64,000 nucleotides of DNA from contig JACKFD010000016.1 in NCBI GenBank assembly GCA_020632655.1, positions 62,001-126,000 on the forward strand, read 5' to 3'. A program made the position numbers and the translations under genes. Position 1 is the stretch's first letter. Every line of letters starts with the position of its first letter. The notes beneath the pieces were generated by a model that ran no database searches, was not told where the DNA came from, and worked only from the letters and a program-made list of their open reading frames with translations. This document shows positions 27,251 to 35,957 of the stretch, piece after piece. This DNA comes from Spirochaetaceae bacterium. GTDB lineage: Bacteria > Myxococcota_A > UBA9160 > UBA4427.

Positions 27251-27342
27251 GTGAGATCCTCCTGCCCGGCGACCCGGGCGCCGGCGACCGCGCGCGGGAA
27301 CTCCGCGTCACGCGCCGACCGGAGCGCGATGTTGGCCGATCC

Positions 27343-27460
27343 GCGACCGGTCTGCACCATACGGATCGACACAGCGCGCTCGCGACCGGTCTGCACCCTA
27401 CGGATCGACGCAGCGCGCTCGCGATCGCCCTGCCGCAATCCGGATCGACGCATCGCGCCC
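27343..27460. repeat. 39-base tandem repeat before acyl-CoA carboxylase
   Basis: Copies at 27343-27381 and 27382-27420 start GCGACCGGTCTGCACC and differ at two of 39 positions; a third, 27421-27460, is degenerate and a fourth breaks off at the ribosome site. The repeats lie in the divergent region between nitroreductase and carboxylase genes. Each unit contains ACCGGT and CGGATCGAC, so repeated binding sites are possible. Confidence 0.8.
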
Positions 27461-27479
27461 GCGACCGAGGAGCCCCGTC

Positions 27480-30400
27480 ATGCAACGCCTGCTGATCGCC
27501 AACCGCAGCGAGATCGCCCGACGCATCGCGCGCAGCGCCCGGGAGCGGGGTCTCGAGACGGTCGGCGTCTTCGCGCCCGAGGACGCAGCGCTTGCTCGGG
27601 AGTACGGGACCTCGCAGCTCGCCGCCCTCCCCGGTGCCGGCCCGAGCGCCTACCTCGACGTCGACGCGCTGGTCCGGGTGGCCTCCGAGCAGGGCTGCGA
27701 CGCGCTGCATCCGGGCTACGGATTCGCCAGCGAGCGGCCCGCGCTCGCGCGCGCCTGCGAAGCCGCCGGCCTCCGTTTCGTGGGCCCGTCGGCCGACACC
27801 CTCGAGCGCTTCGGCGACAAGGCGTCGGCCCGGACGCTGGCGCAGCGGCTGGGCGTGCCGGTCCTCGACGGCAGCTCGCAGCCCGTCGACCTCGACGCGC
27901 TGCGCGAATTCCGGGCGCGCTTGCCGGAAGGGACCTCGCTCGTGCTCAAGGCGGTCGCCGGAGGGGGCGGCCGGGGGATGCGGATCGTGGCGCCCGGCGA
28001 AGACCTCGCAGCGGCGCTCGCGCGTTGTCGATCCGAGGCGCATCGCGCCTTCGGTGTCGAGGCCGTGATCGCCGAGCGTCACCTCGCGGAGGCGCGCCAC
28101 GTCGAGGTCCAGGTCGCCGGCGATCGCGCCGGGACGATCGTCGTTCTCGGCGATCGCGAGTGCAGTCTGCAGCGCCGACACCAGAAGCTGATCGAGCGTG
28201 CCCCCGCGACCGGTGTCTCGGACACGCTGCGGGCCACGCTCCACGATGCCGCCCGGGCGATCGCCCGCGAGGCGGGCCTCGAAGGTCTCGGTACGATCGA
28301 GTTCCTGCTCGACGCGCAAGGCGGCGCCTTCTTCCTCGAGGCGAATCCCCGTCTGCAGGTCGAGCACACGGTCACGGAGGAGGTCACAGGGGTCGACCTC
28401 GTCGGGCTGCAGCTGGACCTCGCCGCCGGACGCTCGCTCGATGAGCTCGGCCTCGCAGTCCCGCCCCGCCCGCGCGGCCACGCGATCCAGCTCCGCCTGC
28501 TCGCCGAGACGATCGCCGAGGACGGCACGCCGATCCCGACGACGGCGACCATCGAGTCGATCGAGTGGCCCCGAGGCGCCGGCATCCGGATCGAGACCGC
28601 GATCCGCCCGGGTCTCGCCCCCTCCCCGGCCTTCGACTCCCTGCTCGCGAAGCTCGTCGTCGCCTGTGCCGATCCCGATCCCGACCGCTGTCTGCGACGC
28701 GCGCGCACGGCGCTCGACGAGCTTGCGATCGTCGGCCCCGAGACCAACGCGGACCTGCTCGCCGTCCTGCTCGAACGCCCCGAGTGGGCCGACGATGCGA
28801 TCACGACCGGGCTCTTCGACCGGGCGTGCGCGGCGCTCGTCGCGGCGGCCCGGGAGCGGCGGGCGCGGCGTGCGCAAGACGCCCCGAGCGGGGCGGGCGC
28901 GACGGGGACGGAGGCGGCGGCGCGCGAGAACGAAACGGCACTCCCCCCCGGCCTCGCCCCGCTTCGCTCGTCGCTGCCGGGCACGGTCGTCGAGATCGCG
29001 ATCCGGCCCGGCGCCGAGGTCGCGCTCGGCGAGCCGGTCTGCGTGGTCGAGTCGATGAAGATGGAGCACGTCTTCGAGGCCCCGCGCGCAGGCCGCATCG
29101 AGCGGGTCTGCGTCGCCCCCGGCGAGGTCGTCGCGATCGGCACGTTGCTGCTCGCGATCGAGCCCTCGGGCGCGGACGATCGACACGAGAACGTGTCGGA
29201 GGATCGCGACCCCGCGGCGATCCGCCCGGACCTCGCCGCCGTCCGCGCGCGCCATGCGCTGCTCGAGGACGCGAGCCGCCCCGAGGCGGTCGCGCGGCGA
29301 CGGAGCCGGGGACAGCGCACCGCGCGAGAGAACCTCGCGGCACTCGCCGACCCCGACAGCTTCGTCGAGTACGGCGCCCTCGCCGTCGCCGCCATGCGCC
29401 GGACGCGTCCGCTCGAGGAGCTCGCGCGGCGCACGCCCGGCGACGCGATCCTGACGGGATTCGGCACGGTCAACGCGGGGCTCTTCGGGGCGGAGGCCGC
29501 GCGCTGCGCGATGCTCGTGACCGATGCGACGGTCCTGGCCGGCACCCAGGGCTATTTCCACCACCACAAGATCGACCGACTGCTCGAGCTCGCCGGCGAG
29601 GCCCGCACGCCGATCGTGTTCCTGCCCGAGGGCGGCGGCGGAAGGCCCAACGACAGCGATACGAGCGACCTCGTCGTCGCCGGCCTCGACGTCACGAGCT
29701 TCCACGCCTGGGCCCGCCTCTCGGGCCGCGTGCCGCGAATCGGCGTCGTCTCGGGCTTCTGCTTCGCCGGTAGCGCCGCCTTCGCCGGCTGCTCGGACGT
29801 GCTGATCGCGACGCGCGGGGCGAGTCTCGGCATGGGCGGGCCGGCGATGATCGAGGGGGGCGGGCTCGGCCGCGTGCGACCCGAGGAGGTCGGACCGAGC
29901 GAGGCGCTCGCGTCGGCCGGCGTGGTCGACGTCCTCGTCGACGACGAGGCACAGGCCGTCGAGGTCGCGCGCCGCACCCTCGCCTACTTCCAGGGCGCGA
30001 CGGCCGATTGGCGATGCGCGGACCAGCGCCGGCTGCGCACGCTCGTGCCGGAGAATCGAAGGCGCGTCTACGACGTGCGCGCGGTGATCGAGACGCTCTG
30101 CGATCTCGACTCCGTACTCGAGCTGCGGCGCGCGTGGGGCCCCGGACTCGTGACGGCCCTGGTGCGGCTCGAGGGACGGCCCTTCGGATTGATCGCGAAC
30201 GACCCGACGCATCTCGGTGGCGCGATCGACGACCTGGCGGCGGAGAAGGCGGCCCGCTTCCTCCAGCTCTGCGACGCCTTCGGCCTGCCGATCCTCTCGC
30301 TCTGCGACACGCCGGGCTTCATGGTGGGCCCGGAGATCGAGCGACGCGCCCACGTGCGCAAGACTGCCCGGCTCTTCCTGGCGGGCGCGACCCTCTCGGT

Positions 30401-30770
30401 GCCCGTCGTGACGATCGTGCTGCGCAAGGCCTACGGGCTGGGCGCCCAGGCGATGGCCGGGGGCTCCTTCCGGGCGCCCTTCCTCGTCGCCGCCTGGCCG
30501 ACGGGCGAGATCGGGGGCATGGGCCTCGAGGGCGCCATCGAGCTCGGCTTCCGCAAGCAGCTCGACGCGCAGCCGACCGAGGCCGCACGACGCGCCCTCT
30601 TCGAGAAGCTCGTGGGCGCCCTCTACGAGAAGGGCAAGGCGATCAACGCCGCGAGCCAGCTCGAGCTCGACGCCGTGATCGACCCGGCCGAGACCCGCGC
30701 GACGATCCTGCGCGCACTCACGGCCTTCGGCCCGATCCGCGGCTCGAATCGCCCCGTCGACGCGTGGTAG
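27480..30770 (+). CDS. single-chain acyl-CoA carboxylase (biotin carboxylase-BCCP-carboxyltransferase)
   Basis: 1096 residues. Biotin carboxylase occupies about 1-445 (ATP-grasp glycine loop GGGGRG near 161-166; FLEANPRLQVEHTVTEE 285-301). A 45-residue Ala/Arg-rich linker leads to the biotinyl domain, whose ESMKMEH places the biotinylated lysine at 527. The carboxyltransferase fills 580-1096 with two crotonase-like halves (GSAAFAGCSDVLIATRGASLGMGG; LCDTPGFMVGPEIERR). The all-in-one order recalls the long-chain acyl-CoA carboxylase of Mycobacterium avium. It would carboxylate an acyl-CoA, perhaps a branched catabolic intermediate. GAGGA precedes the start. Confidence 0.92.
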   Translation: MQRLLIANRSEIARRIARSARERGLETVGVFAPEDAALAREYGTSQLAALPGAGPSAYLDVDALVRVASEQGCDALHPGYGFASERPALARACEAAGLRFVGPSADTLERFGDKASARTLAQRLGVPVLDGSSQPVDLDALREFRARLPEGTSLVLKAVAGGGGRGMRIVAPGEDLAAALARCRSEAHRAFGVEAVIAERHLAEARHVEVQVAGDRAGTIVVLGDRECSLQRRHQKLIERAPATGVSDTLRATLHDAARAIAREAGLEGLGTIEFLLDAQGGAFFLEANPRLQVEHTVTEEVTGVDLVGLQLDLAAGRSLDELGLAVPPRPRGHAIQLRLLAETIAEDGTPIPTTATIESIEWPRGAGIRIETAIRPGLAPSPAFDSLLAKLVVACADPDPDRCLRRARTALDELAIVGPETNADLLAVLLERPEWADDAITTGLFDRACAALVAAARERRARRAQDAPSGAGATGTEAAARENETALPPGLAPLRSSLPGTVVEIAIRPGAEVALGEPVCVVESMKMEHVFEAPRAGRIERVCVAPGEVVAIGTLLLAIEPSGADDRHENVSEDRDPAAIRPDLAAVRARHALLEDASRPEAVARRRSRGQRTARENLAALADPDSFVEYGALAVAAMRRTRPLEELARRTPGDAILTGFGTVNAGLFGAEAARCAMLVTDATVLAGTQGYFHHHKIDRLLELAGEARTPIVFLPEGGGGRPNDSDTSDLVVAGLDVTSFHAWARLSGRVPRIGVVSGFCFAGSAAFAGCSDVLIATRGASLGMGGPAMIEGGGLGRVRPEEVGPSEALASAGVVDVLVDDEAQAVEVARRTLAYFQGATADWRCADQRRLRTLVPENRRRVYDVRAVIETLCDLDSVLELRRAWGPGLVTALVRLEGRPFGLIANDPTHLGGAIDDLAAEKAARFLQLCDAFGLPILSLCDTPGFMVGPEIERRAHVRKTARLFLAGATLSVPVVTIVLRKAYGLGAQAMAGGSFRAPFLVAAWPTGEIGGMGLEGAIELGFRKQLDAQPTEAARRALFEKLVGALYEKGKAINAASQLELDAVIDPAETRATILRALTAFGPIRGSNRPVDAW

Positions 30771-30813
30771 CCGCACTTCGCGCGTCCACGCGACGCCGCG
30801 CGAAGACCGCTCC

Positions 30814-32547
30814 TCAGTCCCGCGCCCCTCGCACGAGCCGACCCGGGAGCGCCCCCGTGTGCTCGCCGTCGCGGAAGGTGACCTCGCCCGAAACGATCGT
30901 CGCATCGTAGCCGCGCGCCCGCTGCACGAAGCGGGCGGCGCCGGCGGGCAGGTCGTAGGCCACCTCGGGCATCTGGTTCTCGAGCCGATCGAGGTCGATC
31001 ACGTTCAGGTCGGCCTTCAGGCCCGGCAGCAGCCGGCCCCGGTCGTTCAGCCCGTAGAGCGCCGCCGTGTCGGCCGTCATCTTGCGCACGGCCACCTCGA
31101 TCGGCAGTCGCGGTCCGCGCGTCCGGCGCTTCACCCAATGCTCGAGCATCGACGTCGTCATGCTGGCATCGCAGATCGCCCCGCAATGCGCGCCACCGTC
31201 CGCGAGACCGAAGGCCGTGCTCGGGTGCTCGAGCATGGCGCGCACGCTCTCGAGGTCGTAGTCGCTGTAGTTGAGCAGCGTGAGCATCAGCAGCTGCCGC
31301 CCGTCGAGCTCGAGCATCCAGTCGTAGAGCAGGTGGAACGGATCCCGCCCCTCGCGCTCGGCAATCGCCTTGAGGCTCTCCTCCGGCGCCGGCTCGTAGT
31401 TCGGCGGGTCGCCCAGGCGGAAGATCTTGTCGATCCCGTTCTCGATCATCTGCGTGACGACGGCCATCTCGGGAACCGCGTAGTGCGACTTCTCGTTCAG
31501 GATCTTCTCGCGCACCTCGGGCTTGCGCAGCTCGGCGATCCGCTGCTCGAGCGGCCAGTCGCGCATGGCCATGCAGGTCGGGCGGAAGCTGAAGGGATGG
31601 AAGGACTGGTGGCCGATCAGGAGCGTGGTCGGCCGCGCGCTCACCTGCGGCCGCAGGATGGCGCCCTCCTCCGCCGCGGCCTCGCAGAGATCGAGCAGGC
31701 GTTTCCAGTCGTCGGGGGCGACGTCGTGTTGGACGAGGCCGAAGGAGACGGGGCGATGGATCTCCGCGGAGAGCCGTCGCATCCAGTCCATCTCCCGGTC
31801 GGGGGCCGACATGTCCTCGCCCTGGATGCCCGCCGGCGCGAGCTCGACGATCCCGCGGCCGAGCTCGCCGAGCGCGCGGGCGATGCCGAAGATCTCGTCC
31901 TCGGCGGAGTGGGTGCCGGGCACGACCTCGCCGTCGACCGCACGATGGACGATCGTGCGGGACATCGAGAAGCCGAGCGCCCCCGCCTCGATCGCTTCCT
32001 TGACGATCGCGGCCTGGCGGGCGATGTCCTCGGGCGTGGCGGGCTCGTTCTTCGCCCCGCGCTCGCCCATCACGTAGGCGCGCACGGCGCCGTGGGGCAC
32101 CTGGGTGCCGACGTCGAGCACATAACGTCGCCGGTCGAGGGCGTCGAGGTACTCGGGGAAGCTCTCCCACTGCCAGTCGATGCCCTCGTAGAGCGCCGTG
32201 CCGGGGATGTCCTCGACGCCTTCCATCAATCGGATCAGGAAGTCCTGCTGGCCGGGCGCGACCGGGGCGAAGCCGACGCCGCAATTGCCCATCACGAGCG
32301 TCGTCACGCCATGCCAGCAGGTCGGCGAGAGCAGCGAGTCCCAGGTCGCCTGACCGTCGTAGTGGGTATGGATGTCGACGAAGCCCGGCGTCACGATCCG
32401 GCCGCGGGCGTCGATCTCCTGGCGCGCATCGCCTTCGACGTGGCCGACGGCGGCGATGCGCCCGTCCTGGATCGCGACGTCACCCTCGAAGGGGGCTACG
32501 CCGGTTCCGTCGACGATGGTGCCTCCGCGTACGATCAGATCGAACAT
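30814..32547 (-). CDS. N-acyl-D-amino-acid deacylase family amidohydrolase (paralogue)
   Basis: 577 residues. Same layout as the 13767-15434 protein: FDLIVRGGTIVDGTGVAPFEGD, metal ligands H60 and H62 (GFVDIHTHYD), C89 (GNCGVGFAP), LADGGAH late, and GLKADLNVIDLDRLENQ at the C-terminus. ATG 32547 follows GAGGAG; codons upstream in frame lack a site. It faces the acyl-CoA carboxylase gene tail to tail, with 43 bases between. The two paralogues differ enough to suggest different substrates. D-aminoacylase activity is not assured. Confidence 0.9.
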   Translation of the reverse strand: MFDLIVRGGTIVDGTGVAPFEGDVAIQDGRIAAVGHVEGDARQEIDARGRIVTPGFVDIHTHYDGQATWDSLLSPTCWHGVTTLVMGNCGVGFAPVAPGQQDFLIRLMEGVEDIPGTALYEGIDWQWESFPEYLDALDRRRYVLDVGTQVPHGAVRAYVMGERGAKNEPATPEDIARQAAIVKEAIEAGALGFSMSRTIVHRAVDGEVVPGTHSAEDEIFGIARALGELGRGIVELAPAGIQGEDMSAPDREMDWMRRLSAEIHRPVSFGLVQHDVAPDDWKRLLDLCEAAAEEGAILRPQVSARPTTLLIGHQSFHPFSFRPTCMAMRDWPLEQRIAELRKPEVREKILNEKSHYAVPEMAVVTQMIENGIDKIFRLGDPPNYEPAPEESLKAIAEREGRDPFHLLYDWMLELDGRQLLMLTLLNYSDYDLESVRAMLEHPSTAFGLADGGAHCGAICDASMTTSMLEHWVKRRTRGPRLPIEVAVRKMTADTAALYGLNDRGRLLPGLKADLNVIDLDRLENQMPEVAYDLPAGAARFVQRARGYDATIVSGEVTFRDGEHTGALPGRLVRGARD

Positions 32548-32658
32548 CGCTCGCTCCTCACTACTGCGTTCGTGATCCGAGCCCGGCAAGGACTCGGCCG
32601 CTCGTCGGCTCGGTCCGGCGGTCGCGCGATGGGCGTCCGCCGGCTCCGCGCCGACGCG

Positions 32659-32991
32659 CTATCCCAGATCGACCTGCCATCCGTCGCCGTGCGCGCGCAC
32701 GGGATGGCACCAGCCGGCCCTCCGGATCGGACGCGCGACCGGCGCCCCGTCCCGCACGTCGAAGGATCCCCCGTGCATCGGGCACTCGAGCACGGTCCCG
32801 CGCAGCGCGCCGCCCTGCATCTGGGCGCCCGCATGCGGACATTGGTCGCGCACCACGTAGGGCGTGCCATCGGCGTTGCAGAGCAGGAGCTCGCGGCCCC
32901 CGGCGATGAAGGGCGCGGTCGTGCCCGGCTCGGGCAAGGGGATCGGAATGTCGACCCAGTTGCCCACGTTCTCGCTCTGCGCCTCCGTCAT
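32659..32991 (-). CDS. Rieske [2Fe-2S] ferredoxin
   Basis: 110 residues. Cluster ligands C51 and H53 (CPHAG) and C70 and H73 (CPMHGGSF) as in Rieske ferredoxins of aromatic-ring oxygenases. Overlaps the oxygenase gene by four bases (32988-32991), so it is the electron donor to that protein. No ferredoxin reductase gene is near. About 45 residues precede the first ligand, slightly longer than usual. Confidence 0.92.
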   Translation of the reverse strand: MTEAQSENVGNWVDIPIPLPEPGTTAPFIAGGRELLLCNADGTPYVVRDQCPHAGAQMQGGALRGTVLECPMHGGSFDVRDGAPVARPIRRAGWCHPVRAHGDGWQVDLG

Positions 32992-34289
32992 GCCCGTGTT
33001 CCCTTTCCCGTCGATCCGTCTCGACCGCTCGCGATGTACTCGTCGAGGGTGCGGTGGTGATGGAGGATGCGGATCTCCTGGGTGCCGAGGTGCAGGCTCT
33101 CGAAGGCACGCGAGTTCATGCCCGCCTGCACCCGCGGCAGGTTGTAGAGATCCTCGTCGATCAGATCGCCGCCATCGCATCTGCCGGAGAGCGTGTCGCC
33201 GTTCGCCGTCGAGTAGTGCTCCTTCTCCGGGCGGGGCACGTCGACCGACGGCGCGTTCATCAGGCTGATGAAGTCGAAGTACATGCGATTCGGGTCGGTC
33301 GGATGCGGTCGATGGGTGAACACCCAGGTGAAGAGCGCATGCGTATTGAAGGTCATGTTCGGAAAGATCGTGTAGTGGAAGTCGTCGCAGAGCTGGGACT
33401 CGTTCAGCTCCGAGAGGTCGGCACCGAGGCCGACGGCGAGCTTCCTCTGCTGCTCCGCGAAGGCCTTTCGCGCATCCTCGGCGCCGCCTTCGAAGCCCTC
33501 GATCCCGACCCGCTTCAGGAAGAGCTCCCGGATCTCGGGTGTGACCGTGTTGGCCCCCGGATGGCGCAGGCTCGCCTGCACCTCGGGGAAGAGCATGCGC
33601 GTGTGCTTGTCGTAGCAGTCGTAGAGCGTGCGCGTGTCGTCGCTGAAGGCGAGCGTCCAGGTATGGGTTGCGGCGAGATGGTAGGCCTCGTTGAAGGCGT
33701 CGACGCAGGTCTTCCAATTGCACTCGATCTCGATCGTGCAGTCGTAGGCGATCTTCCAGTCCTCGAAGTGGTAGGGGTCGAGGTGCTCCGGGATGACGCC
33801 GAGGTAGTCGCGCAGGGGCTCGGCCTGCGGGTCGAGGTTCACGAAGACGAAGCCCGCCCAGGTGTCGCAGAGGACCGGCCGCAGGGCGAAGCGTTCCGGG
33901 TCGACGCCCTGCGGAAAGCACTCGGGGTCCTGGGGGCCGAGCAGCTCGCCGCCGATCCCGAACTCCCAGCCGTGGAAGAGGCAGGAGAACTTCTCGGCGT
34001 GTCCGCGACCGGGCTCGCGCAGCCGGTTGCCGCGATGCGTGCAGACGTTGTAGCGGGCGCGCAGGCTACCGTCGGGCTGCCGGATCACGAGGATCGACTC
34101 GGGCCCGATCTCGAAGGTGAAGTAGTCGCCGGGTCGCTCGAGGTCCGAGACGCGGCCGGCGCAGAGCCAGGTCCGGGTCCACATGTGGTCCCACTCGAGT
34201 CGGGCGAACTCGGCGCTCGTGTAGCGCTCCTTGGGAATCGGTACGTAGTCGAGACCCGGATCGGGCGCGCGCTCCATCGGTGTCGGCAT
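32988..34289 (-). CDS. Rieske non-heme iron oxygenase, large subunit
   Basis: 433 residues. Rieske domain with C83, H85 (CTHRG) and C103, H106 (CLFHGW); the catalytic domain has the mononuclear iron ligands H204 and H209 in NEAYHLAATH. It would hydroxylate or dihydroxylate an aromatic or alicyclic ring, or remove an alkyl group. ATG 34289 is chosen because GGAG lies upstream and an earlier in-frame start has no site. No beta subunit is encoded, which fits alpha-only enzymes such as the carnitine- or KshA-like groups. Palindromic repeats lie 29-56 bases before the start. Confidence 0.93.
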   Translation of the reverse strand: MPTPMERAPDPGLDYVPIPKERYTSAEFARLEWDHMWTRTWLCAGRVSDLERPGDYFTFEIGPESILVIRQPDGSLRARYNVCTHRGNRLREPGRGHAEKFSCLFHGWEFGIGGELLGPQDPECFPQGVDPERFALRPVLCDTWAGFVFVNLDPQAEPLRDYLGVIPEHLDPYHFEDWKIAYDCTIEIECNWKTCVDAFNEAYHLAATHTWTLAFSDDTRTLYDCYDKHTRMLFPEVQASLRHPGANTVTPEIRELFLKRVGIEGFEGGAEDARKAFAEQQRKLAVGLGADLSELNESQLCDDFHYTIFPNMTFNTHALFTWVFTHRPHPTDPNRMYFDFISLMNAPSVDVPRPEKEHYSTANGDTLSGRCDGGDLIDEDLYNLPRVQAGMNSRAFESLHLGTQEIRILHHHRTLDEYIASGRDGSTGKGTRA

Positions 34290-34308
34290 GTCGTCTCCCC
34301 TCTTCTCA

Positions 34309-34345
34309 TGGCATCCTGGCATGCATCCGTCGTGGCATGCATGCC
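34309..34345. promoter_or_regulatory. repeated palindromic TGGCAT sites before Rieske oxygenase
   Basis: TGGCAT occurs at 34309, 34317 and 34333; GGCATGCAT is repeated at 34318-34326 and 34334-34342, 16 bases apart; 34334-34345, GGCATGCATGCC, is a perfect palindrome. The 16-base spacing is about one and a half helix turns. They precede the oxygenase start by about 20-56 bases and are candidate operator sites. Confidence 0.55.
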
Positions 34346-34530
34346 TGGCCCGTGTCGGCCCCGCTCGGAAGTCGGACGTGGGCGCCCGGCCCGTGAGCGT
34401 CGTCGGAGGCTCGTCCACGGGTCGCGGACGCGCAAGCGGCGGCCAGGCCCATCAGCGGGGACGGCGCGGCTTCGGCGTCCGGATGCGGCTCTCCTCGGAA
34501 GGCCGCTCCCGCTGCCACCGCCCGGCTCCG

Positions 34531-35370
34531 CTACTGGATGCAGACCTGGCCCGGCTCCACGCAGATCCCCATCAGCGGATTGCAGCACTCGAGCCCCGGG
34601 CCACAGGCGACCGGGCCGCAGCGCTCGCCCCCGCCGCTGCCCGCGACGCGGACGTAGAACTCCTGGGCGACGAGCTCGAAGCCGATGCCCGCCGGCCCCT
34701 CGACCCGACGATGGCGACCGAGCACGACCAGTCCAGCCCCCGAGTAGAGGGCGTCGAGGCCTTCCTGCACCTGGGCGGACGAGGCGTCCGAGCGGGAGGC
34801 GAGATCGATCTCGTGCAGCGCGCGGGACCGCCTCGAGTTGAGGCGCTCCTCGTTCAGCACGGGACAGGGGTGTGTGATGCAGACGATGCCCGACGGCGTG
34901 ACGAGCCAGAAGCCGTCGCGCAGGCTGCGGCTGCCGGTGACGCCCCGCCAGGCCTCGTCGACGCGCAGCGCCGGAATGGACCGACCGAAGAGGTCCTCGG
35001 CGAAGAGCGCGCCCCGGACGACGACCCGCCGGGCCGTGAACTCGCCTCCGAGCCGCGCCTCCGCATCGGGGTCGAGCCCGAGTGCCGACCAGTCGACCTG
35101 GCCCACGTAGCACTCCCGGGCGTGGTGCCCGTCCGCGCAGCGCAGCTGCCAGCGATTCAGGGCGCGCACGAAGACCCCGCCGCACATCGGCGACGGGCAC
35201 AGCCTCGGGTCCGGGCGGGTCACCTCGAGCCAGGCGGAGCGGGGACGGTCCACGGACCAGGGCACGGCCGCGGCCCGAACCGGGTCCGAGCCCCCGGTGA
35301 GACCGATGCCGGCCATCAGACAGGCCAGGATCACGATCGTGACCGCTCGCGACGGTGCCAGACGTCCCAT
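34531..35370 (-). CDS. secreted protein with cysteine-rich C-terminus, DUF6748-like
   Basis: 279 residues. Signal peptide MGRLAPSRAVTIVILACLMAG with cleavage near residue 33 (VRAAA). The centre has a repeated pattern of charged and beta-prone segments that I cannot match with certainty. The tail CGPVACGPGLECCNPLMGIC has the C-x4-C-x5-CC-x5-C spacing that recurs at the end of secreted Myxococcota proteins. ATG 35370 is preferred over ATG 35376 because GGGAGG lies seven bases before it and directly against the other. Function unknown; likely extracellular or outer-membrane associated. Confidence 0.75.
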   Translation of the reverse strand: MGRLAPSRAVTIVILACLMAGIGLTGGSDPVRAAAVPWSVDRPRSAWLEVTRPDPRLCPSPMCGGVFVRALNRWQLRCADGHHARECYVGQVDWSALGLDPDAEARLGGEFTARRVVVRGALFAEDLFGRSIPALRVDEAWRGVTGSRSLRDGFWLVTPSGIVCITHPCPVLNEERLNSRRSRALHEIDLASRSDASSAQVQEGLDALYSGAGLVVLGRHRRVEGPAGIGFELVAQEFYVRVAGSGGGERCGPVACGPGLECCNPLMGICVEPGQVCIQ

Positions 35371-35428
35371 CGGCATCCCTCCCACGGCTGAGCGACCGGC
35401 CCATTCTACAGCCGGCGCCGGTCGCCGG

Positions 35429-35443
35429 AGCACGCAATGTGCT
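35429..35443. promoter_or_regulatory. candidate NtrC-type enhancer site
   Basis: AGCACGCAATGTGCT is a perfect inverted repeat about 190-200 bases upstream of the expected start of transcription, the usual position for sigma-54 activators. The NtrC consensus has GCAC and GTGC about seven bases apart; here it is five, so the binding protein is uncertain. Confidence 0.4.
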
Positions 35444-35608
35444 GGCTGCCCAAGGGACGGGCAGCCTGCCCGAATCGTAGGCAGCCTCCGCGCCGAGACG
35501 ATCACGAGTGAGCCGGAGTCGGCCCGAATCGAGCCCTGAAACCCAGCTCAGTTCGTTCTCGCGGATCGAGTGGCCCCGGCGATCCCGATTGAGCTCACGA
35601 TCCGGCTT

Positions 35609-35624
35609 TGGCACAGTGCTTGCT
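35609..35624 (+). promoter_or_regulatory. sigma-54 (RpoN) promoter of glnII
   Basis: TGGCACAGTGCTTGCT matches the -24/-12 consensus TGGCAC-N5-TTGCT exactly. Transcription should begin near 35635, about 320 bases before the glnII ATG. Control by nitrogen status is the expected outcome for this gene. Confidence 0.8.
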
Positions 35625-35957
35625 CATTCGCGGCGCAGATCGTGGAGTCCATCCCCGGGTGATCGACCCGGGACCGGCTTGGAGGCTCGGCCCCGGAACC
35701 GCCCGTCGAAAGCTCGAGTGCGACGACCCGCTGCGGGGCGGGAAGCGCCTTTCTGGGCGATGGTCGGGGCCCGAGACGGCCCGACCGAGCCCTCGACGAG
35801 ACCTGAGACGAGCGCGGGACCGGATCGAATCGAACGAATCGACAGAACTCCCTGATTGGATCGAGACGCAAGACGAGAGTCGGCTCCTCCCGGCGGCACG
35901 ACGCGACGAGAGCAGAGCCAGCACAGGCACAGAACACTGAATGGAGGTCCCCCTGTA

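Larger units (their letters stand above)
35371..35957. promoter_or_regulatory. 587-base region upstream of glnII
   Basis: Contains, in order on the plus strand: a GCAC-N5-GTGC palindrome (35429-35443), an 8-base inverted repeat GGCTGCCC/GGGCAGCC (35444-35466), a sigma-54 promoter (35609-35624), and an untranslated leader of about 320 bases ending in GGAGGT at 35943-35948. The secreted-protein gene diverges from its left end. I see no gene inside. Confidence 0.6.

Noticed and set aside
27343..27460. CRISPR array
   Set aside because: Units are adjoining with no spacers, only two are well conserved, and no cas gene is present.
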